A stretch of DNA of 64,000 nucleotides from Pseudomonas sp. CC120222-01a (GTDB lineage: Bacteria; Pseudomonadota; Gammaproteobacteria; Pseudomonadales; Pseudomonadaceae), in NCBI RefSeq assembly GCF_003097235.1, contig NZ_QEQQ01000024.1, positions 21,738-85,737 of the forward strand. The letters are read 5' to 3'. A program made the position numbers and the translations under genes. Position 1 is the stretch's first letter. Each line of letters opens with the position of its first letter. Positions 17,381-26,630 of this stretch are shown here, one piece after another. The notes beneath the pieces are model-generated. The model ran no database searches, had not been told where the DNA came from, and saw only the letters and a program-made list of their open reading frames with translations.

Positions 17381-18735
17381 TGAAGACCCTCTCGCTCGGT
17401 TTGCTGTGCTTCCTCGTCTATGCCGTGGGCCATGCTGCCGAGAACGGCTACCACCTCGGCGACCAGGCCGAGGTCCTGGACGACCGGGTGATGTACACCA
17501 TCGGCGGTGGTTCGGCGGCCGGCGCCCCCTCCTCGCTCTACCGACCCAATGGCCTTGGCGTGGGCATGTCTTGGCGCGCCAACATGATGTGCGGAAACAT
17601 GAACCTCTCGAACACCCTGCAGAACCAGCTCAATGGCGCCACCCAGGGTTTCCAGCAGATCATGGGCAACGTCATCCAGAACGCCACACAGGCGGTGATG
17701 TCGCTGCCGGCGATGATCATCCAGCGCGCCAACCCCGGGCTGTATGAGCTGCTGAGCAATGGGGTGCTGCAGGGACGGATCGATTTTGATCGTTCCAAGC
17801 TCACCTGCCAGGCAATGGCGGCGAAGATGGCTGACAAAGTTGACCAGGCCGGCTGGGGTGCGCTGGCGCAGAACCAGGAGATGCAGCACAACCTCGAACA
17901 GTCCGGCGGAGACGCCGTGATGGCGGTGAAGGACACCGAATCGAACAACGGCAACAACGGCGTCAGCTGGGTCGGCGGGCAAAAAGCCGGTGGGAACGGT
18001 CAGCAGCCCATCCGGGTGACGTCGGACGTGGTCAAGGCCGGCTACAACCTGCTGCACAACAGAGCGGTCGGGGATACCTCAGCTCTTGGCTCGAGTTGCC
18101 AGAATGGCGCCATCTGCCAAGCCTGGTCGAGTCCCGCAGAGTCCTCCGAGTGGGCGACGCGCGTGCTCGGGGAAACCGAGGTGAAGACCTGCGACGACTG
18201 CGAGACGCTGCGGGTAACCGCCGGTACCGGGCTGTCGCCGCTGATCCAGGAAACCTACACGGAAAACCTTGAAGGCTTGCAACGCATGGTTTCAGGCGCC
18301 GAGCAGCCAACACCGGAGAACCTCGGTAAAGTCTCCAGCCCGTTGTTGCAGGTCTCTCGCGGTGTCATTGAGGGGCTACGCGACGACCCCGACCAAAACT
18401 TGCTCGCCCGGCGCTTGGCCAGCGAGACCGCGCTGTCCAGCGTGATCTACAAAGCGATGCTGTTACAGCGCACGCTGTTTGCCGGCAGCCACGAGCCCAA
18501 TGTGGCCTCGGCGCAGCCCGCCACCAGCGCCCTCAACGGCAACGTCGAAACCCTCGAACGCGAGATCCGCCTGCTGCAAACCGAGCTACAGGTACGCCAG
18601 TCGCTGGCCACCAACACCGCCAGCCTGGTCCTCGATCGCCACGCCGGCGGCGCCGATGCCTCGCGCAACATCAATCAGCGCGATCCGGAGCCGGATCGTC
18701 TGCGCCGAGCCGAACAGGAGAGGAGTACTCCATGA
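17377..18735 (+). CDS. ICE protein, TIGR03755 (PFL_4711) family
   Basis: A 452-aa exported protein with a signal peptide (residues ~1-21, ending near GHAAE). The family signature YHLGDQAEVLDDRVMYTIGGG follows at about 25-45. The central region has a CDDCE pair and the C-terminal 100 residues are helical. It resembles TraH-like proteins of conjugation systems by size and position, but the role is not established. Coupled with neighbours through overlapping start and stop codons. Confidence 0.85.
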   Translation: MMKTLSLGLLCFLVYAVGHAAENGYHLGDQAEVLDDRVMYTIGGGSAAGAPSSLYRPNGLGVGMSWRANMMCGNMNLSNTLQNQLNGATQGFQQIMGNVIQNATQAVMSLPAMIIQRANPGLYELLSNGVLQGRIDFDRSKLTCQAMAAKMADKVDQAGWGALAQNQEMQHNLEQSGGDAVMAVKDTESNNGNNGVSWVGGQKAGGNGQQPIRVTSDVVKAGYNLLHNRAVGDTSALGSSCQNGAICQAWSSPAESSEWATRVLGETEVKTCDDCETLRVTAGTGLSPLIQETYTENLEGLQRMVSGAEQPTPENLGKVSSPLLQVSRGVIEGLRDDPDQNLLARRLASETALSSVIYKAMLLQRTLFAGSHEPNVASAQPATSALNGNVETLEREIRLLQTELQVRQSLATNTASLVLDRHAGGADASRNINQRDPEPDRLRRAEQERSTP

Positions 18736-19037
18736 TCTCGTTTTCGGTGAGTTCCACGCTCGCGCGTGTACTGATGATCCTCGGCGCCACGCTGGGCATT
18801 TTGTTGATTGCCTGGATGGCGCTGCACCTGTCTGTGGCCCAGTTGAATTGGCTCGAACCGGCACGAGCGACAACGCCGTACTTCGCGTGTTGGCGCGCGC
18901 TCTTGTACACCCTGATTTTTGCCGGTTGGGCCGCAGCACTGCGCATGCAACCCACCCCTGCAGATCAGCAACGGTTGAAGCGCCTAGGCTTAATCGGCTT
19001 CAGCTCGATCATCCTGGTCGAACTGTCTCGCGTGTGA
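18732..19037 (+). CDS. Small ICE inner-membrane protein
   Basis: A 101-aa protein with three hydrophobic segments (about residues 10-34, 50-72 and 80-98). It sits between TIGR03755 and TraG-N, where small membrane proteins of this kind are found in PFGI-1-type elements. The start overlaps the previous stop (ATGA) and the stop lies 9 bases before traG. No motif gives a function. Confidence 0.72.
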   Translation: MISFSVSSTLARVLMILGATLGILLIAWMALHLSVAQLNWLEPARATTPYFACWRALLYTLIFAGWAAALRMQPTPADQQRLKRLGLIGFSSIILVELSRV

Positions 19038-19046
19038 GGTGCAGAC

Positions 19047-20585
19047 ATGAACATGAGCACCAATAGCTATCTCGAGTATTACCTTTCGCTGCTGGCCTGG
19101 ATCATCAATAACGGCATCTGGAACACATTGGCGGACACCGGGCTGTTCGCCGCTCCGTTCGGCGCGATCATCCTGCAGGAATGGCTATCGGCCCGTCAGC
19201 AAGGCGCCGACGAGGGCAACAAGGGGCTGTTGTCGATCCCACGCGTCGAGAACCGGCTGTGGATGAGCTACGTGGTTATATTGTTTGGCTGCATGCCGTT
19301 ATTTCCGCTCAACCTGTCCTCCGTGAGCTTTGACGATGCTGCGAGCCAGCGGTGTGGCGTATCCATGGCCAAACCTGCGGATACGGCTTGGGGCACAACC
19401 TTCAACACCATCGGCGAGAAGTCAGCGAACGTGCCGGTGTGGTGGTTCCTGGTGCATGCCATGAGCAAAGGCATCACCGCCGCCGCGACCGCATCGATCC
19501 CCTGCGCACCTGACATCCGTGCGATGCGCATGGAGATCGACAGCTCGCGGATCAACGACCAGATACTGCTGCAGGAGGTCGCCGACTTCACCCGAGACTG
19601 CTACGGCTTTTCGCGCTCAAGGCTCTTTACCAATCGGCCCGATTTGGACGAATCCCAGAGCTACGACGCGTCCTGGATTGGCTCGACCTACCTACTCAAC
19701 ACACCGGGCTACTACGATACCGATCGCTCGCGAATGCCCAGGGTCGATTGGCCATACGACGAGACGAGAGATACCTCTCTGCCCCAGCTCGACAACGGTG
19801 CTGGTTATCCCACCTGCAAGCAGTGGTGGGGTGATGCCACAGTCGGACTGCGCGATCGACTGGTGGCCGAGGTCGATCCTTCGCTGATGTCGCAACTGCG
19901 GGGCTGGCTGACTGGGCGCACTTCCACCGAAATCGAAGACGCTACCTTGCGAGAGCTAGTGAGCCCGCGACAACAGTCATTGAGCATGGCACCCGGGCAG
20001 GTGTTCCAGGACTACGGCAGCAGCGCCCGGGGCGGTTCATTGACGCAAGGTCTCAATAACCTGGCCACCAACACCGGCTTGGCCCTGGGCTCGTTCAGCA
20101 ACTTCCCGGCAATGAATGCCTTGCGTGCAGCCTTACCGATGGTTCAGGCCTTCCTGATCATGGGCACAATAATCAGCTTGCCACTGGTGCTGCTGATCAG
20201 CACCTACCAGCTCAAGGCGCTCATGACGATCACTTTCGCACTGTTCACTCTCCACATGCTCACGTTCTGGTGGGAACTGGCGCGCTGGGTCGACTCGAGC
20301 ATGCTGGAAACGTTGTACAACCAAGTCTCCGCCACCGACCAGGCGCTCCTGTCGTTACCGACGGCAGGATTCATGGACGGAACGGTGACCGCGCAGGTCA
20401 TCGAGTACGTGATGGGAGCTATGTTTGTGTTGTTACCAATGTTTTTTATTGGTGCGATGAGTTGGGCAGGATATAACGTTGGAAGTGGTATTCAAACACT
20501 TCTCACTCGTGGAACAGAGGGCGCTCAGACACAAGCAGCAAGAGGCACCTCACAGATTATGAGCGGCGGCCAGAAATTTAAATGA
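19047..20585 (+). CDS. TraG N-terminal-domain mating protein
   Basis: A 512-aa membrane protein of the TraG-N family. The start (MNMSTNSYLEYYLSLLAWIINNGIWN) and the segment LFAAPFGAIILQEWLSARQQGADEG are characteristic. Membrane segments are near residues 10-50, 70-90, 360-420 and 445-475, with a long periplasmic part between. F-type TraG proteins stabilise mating pairs through the N-terminal domain (established); this version is only the N-terminal type. It closes the rightward transfer operon; the next gene is convergent after 4 bases. Confidence 0.9.
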   Translation: MNMSTNSYLEYYLSLLAWIINNGIWNTLADTGLFAAPFGAIILQEWLSARQQGADEGNKGLLSIPRVENRLWMSYVVILFGCMPLFPLNLSSVSFDDAASQRCGVSMAKPADTAWGTTFNTIGEKSANVPVWWFLVHAMSKGITAAATASIPCAPDIRAMRMEIDSSRINDQILLQEVADFTRDCYGFSRSRLFTNRPDLDESQSYDASWIGSTYLLNTPGYYDTDRSRMPRVDWPYDETRDTSLPQLDNGAGYPTCKQWWGDATVGLRDRLVAEVDPSLMSQLRGWLTGRTSTEIEDATLRELVSPRQQSLSMAPGQVFQDYGSSARGGSLTQGLNNLATNTGLALGSFSNFPAMNALRAALPMVQAFLIMGTIISLPLVLLISTYQLKALMTITFALFTLHMLTFWWELARWVDSSMLETLYNQVSATDQALLSLPTAGFMDGTVTAQVIEYVMGAMFVLLPMFFIGAMSWAGYNVGSGIQTLLTRGTEGAQTQAARGTSQIMSGGQKFK

Positions 20586-20589
20586 GACA

Positions 20590-20952
20590 TTATCTTAGCG
20601 ACCCATATTCGTCATACAGCTCTGGATATTTGTGCTGATGTCGAGGGTGACTAACCTCATGCACTCCGGGTTCATCGTTATCAGGTGCACTGATAGGCAG
20701 TGCCGTCATGATCCACATAGCAACGATTCCCATCGCCAATGCAAGCGCGACAGACGCAACTGCAAGGATGAACGCTAACTTGAACAGTCGCATACCAACC
20801 AGGCGATACTTGAGCGGGACAGATGCCAAAATTCTGGATTCTAAAACTCTCGTTTCGAGTCGGCGCACCATTCGCCCGGTTCCTACCGCAGCGGAAATAA
20901 AAAACTTGCCGATGCGGGTCCGACCGGAACTGGAAGAAGCTAGAGTCGACAT
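20590..20952 (-). CDS. DUF3742 family ICE protein
   Basis: A 120-aa protein with a basic N-terminus (residues ~1-55) and two closely spaced hydrophobic stretches at about 58-90. The acidic-to-polar tail ends HQHKYPELYDEYGSLR. DUF3742 proteins sit exactly here, convergent with traG, in related Pseudomonas ICEs. Function is unknown. A GGGAGG-type site (reverse of cacctccct) precedes the start. Confidence 0.72.
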   Translation of the reverse strand: MSTLASSSSGRTRIGKFFISAAVGTGRMVRRLETRVLESRILASVPLKYRLVGMRLFKLAFILAVASVALALAMGIVAMWIMTALPISAPDNDEPGVHEVSHPRHQHKYPELYDEYGSLR

Positions 20953-21415
20953 TTGATCACCTCCCTAGCCGTCACTTCGCTCAAAGCTGAGCCGCTACAG
21001 CTAATTTGGATCCAAGCTTTAGCTTACTCCTGTGCCGCTGATTTCAATGACCGTTGATCACCTGGAACACGCCGATTATCGCCAGTGGCGCTCAGCGGAC
21101 CTGCACCTGAAACTCATACGAATAGCACCATTGACGCCAGGTCAGTTCGCTTGTTAAACCAGTTGTGCAATCGCTGGTTTTCCAGCACCCCAGGTAGCCA
21201 TAACCTTTGAGGCTACGTCACGCACGTGATGGTTATCCCCAAATGCGATTCGCGTTCGGCAGCTCGCATGGTCACCGTCCCCGGTGATGAACGCCTTCCA
21301 ATCCCCCATAGCTCATTGAGCCTGCGTCATTGACGCCCCCAAACCCAATCCATACCAGTGCTGGGAATTCTCCCGCATGGGTGGCATTCCTCCGCACCTT
21401 CTGGAGGATCTCATC
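20953..21415. other. 463-base intergenic region without visible gene
   Basis: This stretch separates the leftward DUF3742 gene from the rightward DUF3085 gene and should hold both promoters. I see no credible reading frame and no strong repeat in it. Confidence 0.5.
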
Positions 21416-21781
21416 ATGCTGCGTTTCACAGGCACTGAACTTCACGCCGTGTTAGCAGAGGCCGGTATCAACGGTTGCAGAGTAATATTGGTCAAAGACC
21501 ACGGCGTCTACCTCATGTCAGAGGTTGGCGAAAGCAAAGCGGATGGCGGTGGGCGTAAACGCGTGGCCTATGCAACCGGTTGCAACCCTGCCGTCGACGA
21601 CTTCGACACCTGGTGGAACCGCGCCCGCGATGAATTCGGCGGCGATGATTTTGCCGAGTACTTTGACATCAATGATCCCGTTCTCGCCAGCCTTCGCGGT
21701 ACTGCAGGATCGCTAGTGGTGGAGGCCACCTCCACCCACCTGTACCTGGCCGCCGAGGTTGACCCTGCGGGAAAACCTTGA
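21416..21781 (+). CDS. DUF3085 domain protein
   Basis: A 121-aa protein. The start at 21416 follows a GGAGG at about 21403, which decides against the longer frame from 21377. The sequence LRFTGTELHAVLAEAG...GVYLMSE...VAYATGCNPAVDDFDTWWNRARDEFGGDDFAEYF is typical of DUF3085, a family common in the accessory module of ICEs next to antirestriction genes. No enzymatic motif is evident. It is followed by a strong hairpin. Confidence 0.75.
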   Translation: MLRFTGTELHAVLAEAGINGCRVILVKDHGVYLMSEVGESKADGGGRKRVAYATGCNPAVDDFDTWWNRARDEFGGDDFAEYFDINDPVLASLRGTAGSLVVEATSTHLYLAAEVDPAGKP

Positions 21782-21801
21782 ACGCAAAAGCGAGCACCTC
21801 G

Positions 21802-21840
21802 CGCTTCCCGAGAGGCACCTAACTGGCCTCTCAGGAAGCG
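21802..21840. repeat. 15-bp imperfect inverted repeat after DUF3085
   Basis: CGCTTCCCGAGAGGC (21802-21816) pairs with GCCTCTCAGGAAGCG (21826-21840), with 14 of 15 positions complementary around a 9-base loop. No T-run follows, so it is not a standard intrinsic terminator. It could be an RNA structure or a protein-binding site. The rest of 21782-22076 shows no gene. Confidence 0.55.
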
Positions 21841-22076
21841 TTTCGCACTACGTTCAGACTGACCGGAGACCGCCGCTGGTCAGGAACTCAAGGCCGATAG
21901 TCTTCCTTGGAACGCCCTGGATAGACCCGTTCAAAAGAGGTGAGGACCGGAGATTGACCCCACATTCAGGCGCGTTTTAATGGACGGATGCTCCCTGCTC
22001 GGCGGGTTGATCGGATCGGGCAAATCCACACCAAACCTCAGAAAGGTGACGCGGAACCTGCTAACCGGAGGCTACC

Positions 22077-22397
22077 ATGTCCAGGATAAATCACCTCTCC
22101 ACTGCCATTGTGCTGAGCCCAGGTGTCTGGCGACAGTTCATTGAACCTGCCACAGGCGAGGAGCCGGTGGGACAGTCCGCACTGCGCTTGGCAGAACTAC
22201 TCAATAGCGCGCTGACGTCTGCACCGCTTGCCTTGCACCATCCCGTAGCACTGCAGCTCGACCTGCAGAGCAACGGCACTTCAGTAGTTGCCCATTTGCC
22301 GCAGCTTCAGCTGGCTCGCGTCACACCACACAGCGGCCCGGCTTTTTTGCTGGTCCGACTGCCAGATGAGAGCGCGGTAGACATCGCCGCCCTCTGA
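22077..22397 (+). CDS. Hypothetical ICE protein, 106 aa
   Basis: A soluble 106-aa protein without a family I can name. A GGAGG is placed 6 bases before the ATG, which supports translation. The sequence mixes short hydrophobic strands (VALQLDLQ, SVVAHLPQLQLARV, FLLVRLP), suggesting a small beta-rich fold. It sits between DUF3085 and the ArdC-like gene in the ICE maintenance region. Confidence 0.6.
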   Translation: MSRINHLSTAIVLSPGVWRQFIEPATGEEPVGQSALRLAELLNSALTSAPLALHHPVALQLDLQSNGTSVVAHLPQLQLARVTPHSGPAFLLVRLPDESAVDIAAL

Positions 22398-22486
22398 CCC
22401 ACTCAGCACCGTCGCAGCCTCCTCTACCCCCACCGGGAACCCTTCCCGGCCGGGCAGCGTTCCCCCCTTCACGACCGGAGAACGTA

Positions 22487-23425
22487 ATGTCCGATATCTA
22501 CCTAGACGTCACCAACAAGATCGTCAGTGCCCTGAGCCAAGGCGTGATTCCCTGGATCAAACCTTGGACCACCGCAGGTTCGAGCGCTGACTCTCCATTT
22601 CCCATCAATGCCATTACCCGGCGGCCCTACGCCGGCATCAACGTTCCACTCTTGTGGGCTGAGGCCCGCCTGCGAGGGTTCACCCAGGATCGCTGGCTGA
22701 CCTTCAATCAGGCACGCAAGGCTGGCGGCCATGTGCGCAAGGGCGAGCAATCCACCCTCGCGGTGCTATACAAACCGATGAGCAAGGAGGCGCATGACGA
22801 GGACGGCCAGGTCGTTCGCGATGAACAGGGCAACATCAAACTGGTGCAGTTCGCACTCCTGCGCACGCACTGCCTGTTCAACATCGAGCAGACCGAAGGC
22901 TTGCCTGACGAGGAGCCAGCCTTCGACGAGCACACTGAACCCGCGACCTTCATCAATCATGAACCGGCCGAGCAACTGCTGGTCGCCAGCGGGGCGCGTA
23001 TCGAGCATCGCTACAGCGATGACGCGTTCTATCAGCCGATTCGTGATCTGATCCAACTGCCAACGAAGGCGCAGTTCGAAGACGTCGGCAGCTACTACGC
23101 AACGGCGCTGCATGAGCTGACGCACTGGTCGGGCCACCGTACTCGTCTGAACCGTGAAGGTATCACCGGCGGGCATGCATTCGGCTCCACGGCGTATGCG
23201 TTCGAGGAGCTGGTCGCAGAAATGGGCGCCGCGTTTCTCTGTGCACTCACCGGTACCCAGGGTGAGCTGCGTCATGAGGAATACCTGGCGTCCTGGCTTA
23301 AGATACTCAAGGAAGACAAACGAGCCATTTTCCGTGCCAGTGGTCAGGCCCGGGAAGCCTCTGAGTACCTGTTGGCGTTGCAGTCTGATCAAACCACGGA
23401 GACGCCAGCTCGTCTCACCGCGTGA
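22487..23425 (+). CDS. ArdC-like antirestriction protein (ssDNA-binding plus zincin domain)
   Basis: A 312-aa protein. The N-terminal domain (residues ~1-130) starts with DIYLDVTNKIVSALSQGVIPWIKPW, the ArdC N-terminal ssDNA-binding pattern with NAITRRPYAGIN. The C-terminal zincin-like domain holds HELTHWSGH at about residues 208-216, an HExxH-type metal site, with a downstream ELVAEMGAAFLC that can supply the third ligand. ArdC of plasmid pSa protects incoming ssDNA and has antirestriction activity (established for that protein). The role here is inferred. A strong terminator follows. Confidence 0.88.
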   Translation: MSDIYLDVTNKIVSALSQGVIPWIKPWTTAGSSADSPFPINAITRRPYAGINVPLLWAEARLRGFTQDRWLTFNQARKAGGHVRKGEQSTLAVLYKPMSKEAHDEDGQVVRDEQGNIKLVQFALLRTHCLFNIEQTEGLPDEEPAFDEHTEPATFINHEPAEQLLVASGARIEHRYSDDAFYQPIRDLIQLPTKAQFEDVGSYYATALHELTHWSGHRTRLNREGITGGHAFGSTAYAFEELVAEMGAAFLCALTGTQGELRHEEYLASWLKILKEDKRAIFRASGQAREASEYLLALQSDQTTETPARLTA

Positions 23426-23439
23426 TTCCACCCACCAAC

Positions 23440-23470
23440 AAAAAGGCCCCGATCCGGGGCCTTTATTTTG
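23440..23470 (+). terminator. Intrinsic terminator after ArdC-like gene
   Basis: AAAAAGGCCCC, a short loop, then GGGGCCTTTATTTT. A GC-rich stem followed by a T-rich run, 15 bases after the stop. It may serve both strands because the A-run on the left mirrors the T-run and the MvaT-like gene ends just to the right. Confidence 0.85.
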
Positions 23471-23505
23471 CCGCGCGACTTTTTCCGCTGTCAGCAAGTA
23501 AGTGA

Positions 23506-23871
23506 TTACTGTACCCAGCTCTCAACGGTGTCCGAGCCGTGCTCCTGCTTCCACTGCTTAAGGATCTTGTGGTTGCCGCCCTTGGTTTCCACAATCTCAC
23601 CGCTCTGCGGATGCTTGTAGCGTTTCACCTCGCGAGGCTTGCGCTGGCTGCTGCTGGACGCACTCACGGTCGGTACGCTCAGGCCCTTGGCCGGATCCAG
23701 AATGCTGATCACCTGGCGCAAGCCCATACCGTACTGTTCCAGCAACGCTTTGAGTTTCTGTTCAAACTCGATTTCCTGCTTCAAACCGGAGTCGTTTTTC
23801 ATGGCATCCAGCTGTTGCAGCTGCGCGGCCAGTTGCGCTTCCAGTGCTTTGAACTCGGCAAGTTTGGACAT
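23506..23871 (-). CDS. MvaT/MvaU-family H-NS-like nucleoid protein (ICE copy)
   Basis: A 121-aa protein. The start at 23871 (MSKLAEFKALEAQLAAQLQQL) matches MvaT-family N-termini; the frame extends upstream but without homology. Residues ~1-60 form the oligomerising coiled coil. The C-terminal domain reads RYKHPQSGEIVETKGGNHKILKQWKQEHG, the MvaT DNA-binding signature that reads AT-rich minor grooves. Copies on plasmids such as Pmr on pCAR1 damp expression of the mobile DNA (established for Pmr); a similar job is inferred. Confidence 0.9.
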   Translation of the reverse strand: MSKLAEFKALEAQLAAQLQQLDAMKNDSGLKQEIEFEQKLKALLEQYGMGLRQVISILDPAKGLSVPTVSASSSSQRKPREVKRYKHPQSGEIVETKGGNHKILKQWKQEHGSDTVESWVQ

Positions 23872-23996
23872 GAATGATGTTCCTAGGTGTGGGACAAGTG
23901 CTGGGATAATAACTGAGACTGCGGATTTAGCCGAGGGTTTACTTAAAGCGCACGCGCTCTTGCGAGATGCCGGTAAAAACGACCTCGCCTGGTTAC

Positions 23997-24191
23997 TCAA
24001 TCAGACAAGTGCTGACACAGGTGCGCCACAAGTTGCCTTGGGTTTGCGCTGTTCCCGACTTTGAACAAAATATCGCGCTGGCTGCGGGGCAGTTTTTTCG
24101 CACAGCGCTTGGCTGCAGATCGGATGGCCGCATCCGTGCCATGAATCCGATCGGCCAATAACACGACCAATACCGCATCACTCAACGTCAT
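23997..24191 (-). CDS. Possible small ICE protein, 64 aa
   Basis: A frame of 64 codons from ATG 24191 (MTLSDAVLVVLLADRIHGTDAAIRSAAKR), extendable to an ATG at 24215. It is Ala/Leu/Arg rich and helical, and upstream of the MvaT-like gene on the same strand. No clear ribosome binding site is seen. I recognise no family. It could be a real small basic protein or a chance frame. Confidence 0.35.
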   Translation of the reverse strand: MTLSDAVLVVLLADRIHGTDAAIRSAAKRCAKKLPRSQRDILFKVGNSANPRQLVAHLCQHLSD

Positions 24192-24413
24192 CCGCGCCCC
24201 TGCTCTAGCAATCATGCTGGGCAGTCTACCCCCTGAACAAAGGGTCCGCTATTCCGATAGGCTGCCGATCCCGATGTGCCTGGCTTCGAATTATCACACG
24301 CGCAAAAAAGGCCAAGGCGGTAAAGGGTAACGGCGGCAATGGAAGGGGGCGCAAGGGTAAGAGCTCTATCCGAAAAGGGAAAAGGACCTTCCGAACGAAC
24401 AGCAGGTCATGCG

Positions 24414-26138
24414 ATGAAACGCTGGTGGTTAACATTTCAAAAAGGTGAGGCGGCAGAGCCCCCTCCCACGCCCATCGCCGAGGGCATCATACTCCCCCGG
24501 TCGGCCGAATCTCTACTCGCCGCCGATCACCGGAGAAAGCTGCTCGAACGCATCTGGCAGTACACGGCCCTCTCCGAAGCGCAGTTTGATCGGCTCTACC
24601 TCGAGCCCATTCGCCGCTACGCCAGCTTCGTACAGCAACTCCCGGCGAGCGAAAGCCATCATCACGCCTATCCCGGGGGCATGCTCGATCACGGGTTGGA
24701 GCTGGTGGCGTGCAGCCTGAAACTACGACAGTCCTACCTCCTCCCCAGTGGCGCAGCACCGGAAGACCAGGCCGCACAGGCCGACGCGTGGAGCGCCGCG
24801 ATCGCGTACGGTGCCCTGCTCCATGATATCGGCAAAATCGCGGTAGACCTGCAGGTCGAGTATCAGAATGCCGAACGCTGGCACCCCTGGCACGGCCCGC
24901 TGAACCAGCCCTACCGTTTCCGCTACCACCCAGGCCGCGATTACAAGCTGCACGGCGCCGCAGCGGGGTTGCTCTATACGCAGATCCTATCGCCCGCCCT
25001 GCTCGACTGGCTCAGCGATTACCCCGAATTGTGGAGTCAATTGCTGTTTCTGCTCGCCGACCACTACGAGCACGCTGGGACACTCGGGGAATTGGTGCTG
25101 CAGGCTGACCGTGTCTCCACCGCGCAAAACATCGGTGGCAATCCTGCGAAGGCTTTGCAGGCGCCCAAGCACTCCCTGCAGCACCACTTGCTAACGGGAC
25201 TGCGCCATCTGGTGAAGAACGAGTTCAAGCTCAACCAGCCCGGCGCGGCCGGCTGGCTCACCGAAGACCACCTGTGGCTGGTCAGCAAGACCACGACCGA
25301 CAAACTACGCGCGCACCTACTGGCTCAGGCTGTGGACGGTATCCCCTCCTCCAACATCGCCTTGTTCGATGAACTGCAGTCACATGGACTGGTGGAAGCG
25401 ACACCGGAAGGCAAGGCGGTTTGGAACGCCATTGTCACGGACGGTGACTGGCAGCATCGCTTCACCTTCCTCCGTCTGCAGCCGAACCTGGTCTGGGCCG
25501 ATGAGCTCCGACCTGAATACTTCAGTGGCACGGTTGAGGCGACGATGGACCCACCCCTGACCGGTGAAGCCGGGGAGTCGGCCCTGGGTAGGCCGCAAAT
25601 TGCAGCAGTAGAACAACAGCCTACCACTGTGCCGCTGACTCAGGATATCGACTACCTCGACGATCTGGTGGACATGTTGCAGGGGCCAGCCGAGCTCGAG
25701 GATGGACCGGTTGCGGAAAGCTTCCAACCTACCACTTCGCCCGACCCAAACGACGCGGGATTAGCCTTTATGAAGTGGCTGCGCGAAGGCATTCACAGTC
25801 ATCGCTTAGTAGTCAACGACAGCAAGGCCAAGGTCCACACCGTGGACGGCACCTTCTTCTTGGTCACGCCGGGCATTTTCCAACGCTACGCTGCTGAGCA
25901 CCCAGACTTGGCCGAAGCAGATCGTAAGAGCGATGCCTGGCGGCGCATCCAAAGACAATTTGAGAAGCTGGATGTTCATCTGAAAAGACCTGATGGACAG
26001 AATATTTGGGGTTGCAGCGTACGAGGCCCGCGGCGAGCCTCGTCGCTTAACGGCTACATCTTGCGTGATTTCAACCTCCTAGGCATGCCGCCTCCTTCAA
26101 ATAACCCGTTCCTGTCGCTACGACATCCGACGCCCTGA
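24414..26138 (+). CDS. MobH-family relaxase
   Basis: A 574-aa relaxase that nicks the origin of transfer and leads the strand into the recipient. The N-terminal TraI_2-type domain holds HHHAYPGGMLDHGLE near residues 82-96 and GALLHDIGK near 140, an HD-type metal centre characteristic of MobH enzymes. A later HADHYE-like LLADHYEHAG near 215 adds metal ligands. The C-terminal domain from about 460 (FMKWLREGIHSHRLVVND ... GYILRDFNLLG) is the TraI_2_C fold. ATG 24414 fits family N-termini (MKRWW); ATG 24339 is an in-frame alternative. In related ICEs the integrase comes next, but not here. Confidence 0.9.
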   Translation: MKRWWLTFQKGEAAEPPPTPIAEGIILPRSAESLLAADHRRKLLERIWQYTALSEAQFDRLYLEPIRRYASFVQQLPASESHHHAYPGGMLDHGLELVACSLKLRQSYLLPSGAAPEDQAAQADAWSAAIAYGALLHDIGKIAVDLQVEYQNAERWHPWHGPLNQPYRFRYHPGRDYKLHGAAAGLLYTQILSPALLDWLSDYPELWSQLLFLLADHYEHAGTLGELVLQADRVSTAQNIGGNPAKALQAPKHSLQHHLLTGLRHLVKNEFKLNQPGAAGWLTEDHLWLVSKTTTDKLRAHLLAQAVDGIPSSNIALFDELQSHGLVEATPEGKAVWNAIVTDGDWQHRFTFLRLQPNLVWADELRPEYFSGTVEATMDPPLTGEAGESALGRPQIAAVEQQPTTVPLTQDIDYLDDLVDMLQGPAELEDGPVAESFQPTTSPDPNDAGLAFMKWLREGIHSHRLVVNDSKAKVHTVDGTFFLVTPGIFQRYAAEHPDLAEADRKSDAWRRIQRQFEKLDVHLKRPDGQNIWGCSVRGPRRASSLNGYILRDFNLLGMPPPSNNPFLSLRHPTP

Positions 26139-26421
26139 GTATCTTCGTCTGTTAACAGCCAGTCGATCGTGAGCTGGCGCAATATACCCCGCCAGCAAGA
26201 ATGAAAGCATTTGCAGATAAGCCCCAGCAGGCGCCGGCCGGGCACAGACAATGCCCCACGAACAGAGCCACCGATTCACCGGCCAGGTGGGCCGCCGATG
26301 CGGGGTTGATCCACTTTGAGTGAACAAACCTGCTAAGAAATCCACCGAGAGTGGAAAATTAAATAGCAATACTGTTTGTCTGCCCCAAAAAACAGAATTC
26401 CTGTTCACGATGTGTGGATTC

Positions 26422-26457
26422 AATACACGTAAAGTGTATTTTTTACATATTGTAAAA
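26422..26457. promoter_or_regulatory. Two adjacent AT-rich palindromes upstream of the GAPS4-like genes
   Basis: AATACAC (26422-26428) pairs with GTGTATT (26434-26440). Immediately after, TTTTACA (26441-26447) pairs with TGTAAAA (26451-26457). They lie about 175 bases upstream of the defence gene pair in a 490-base AT-rich gap (26139-26630) that otherwise shows no gene. The first could act as a terminator because of its T-run; both could be operator or promoter elements. Confidence 0.4.
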
Positions 26458-26630
26458 TCACTCCCCGGACATTGAACCCCTTGTAGATCGTGGCCTCCAG
26501 CGATTTTCTAATAAATTGCTTGCCCATCAAGATTTTCTCGCTAGAGTATTCTCCACACGAATCAGATCCATAGGTTATCCAAAAGGCCGGCCTCGCTGCG
26601 CACTTTTTAAATCAACTGGGGAGCCCGCTA

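Noticed and set aside
21802..21840. Intrinsic terminator
   Set aside because: The hairpin is strong but no T-run follows on either strand.
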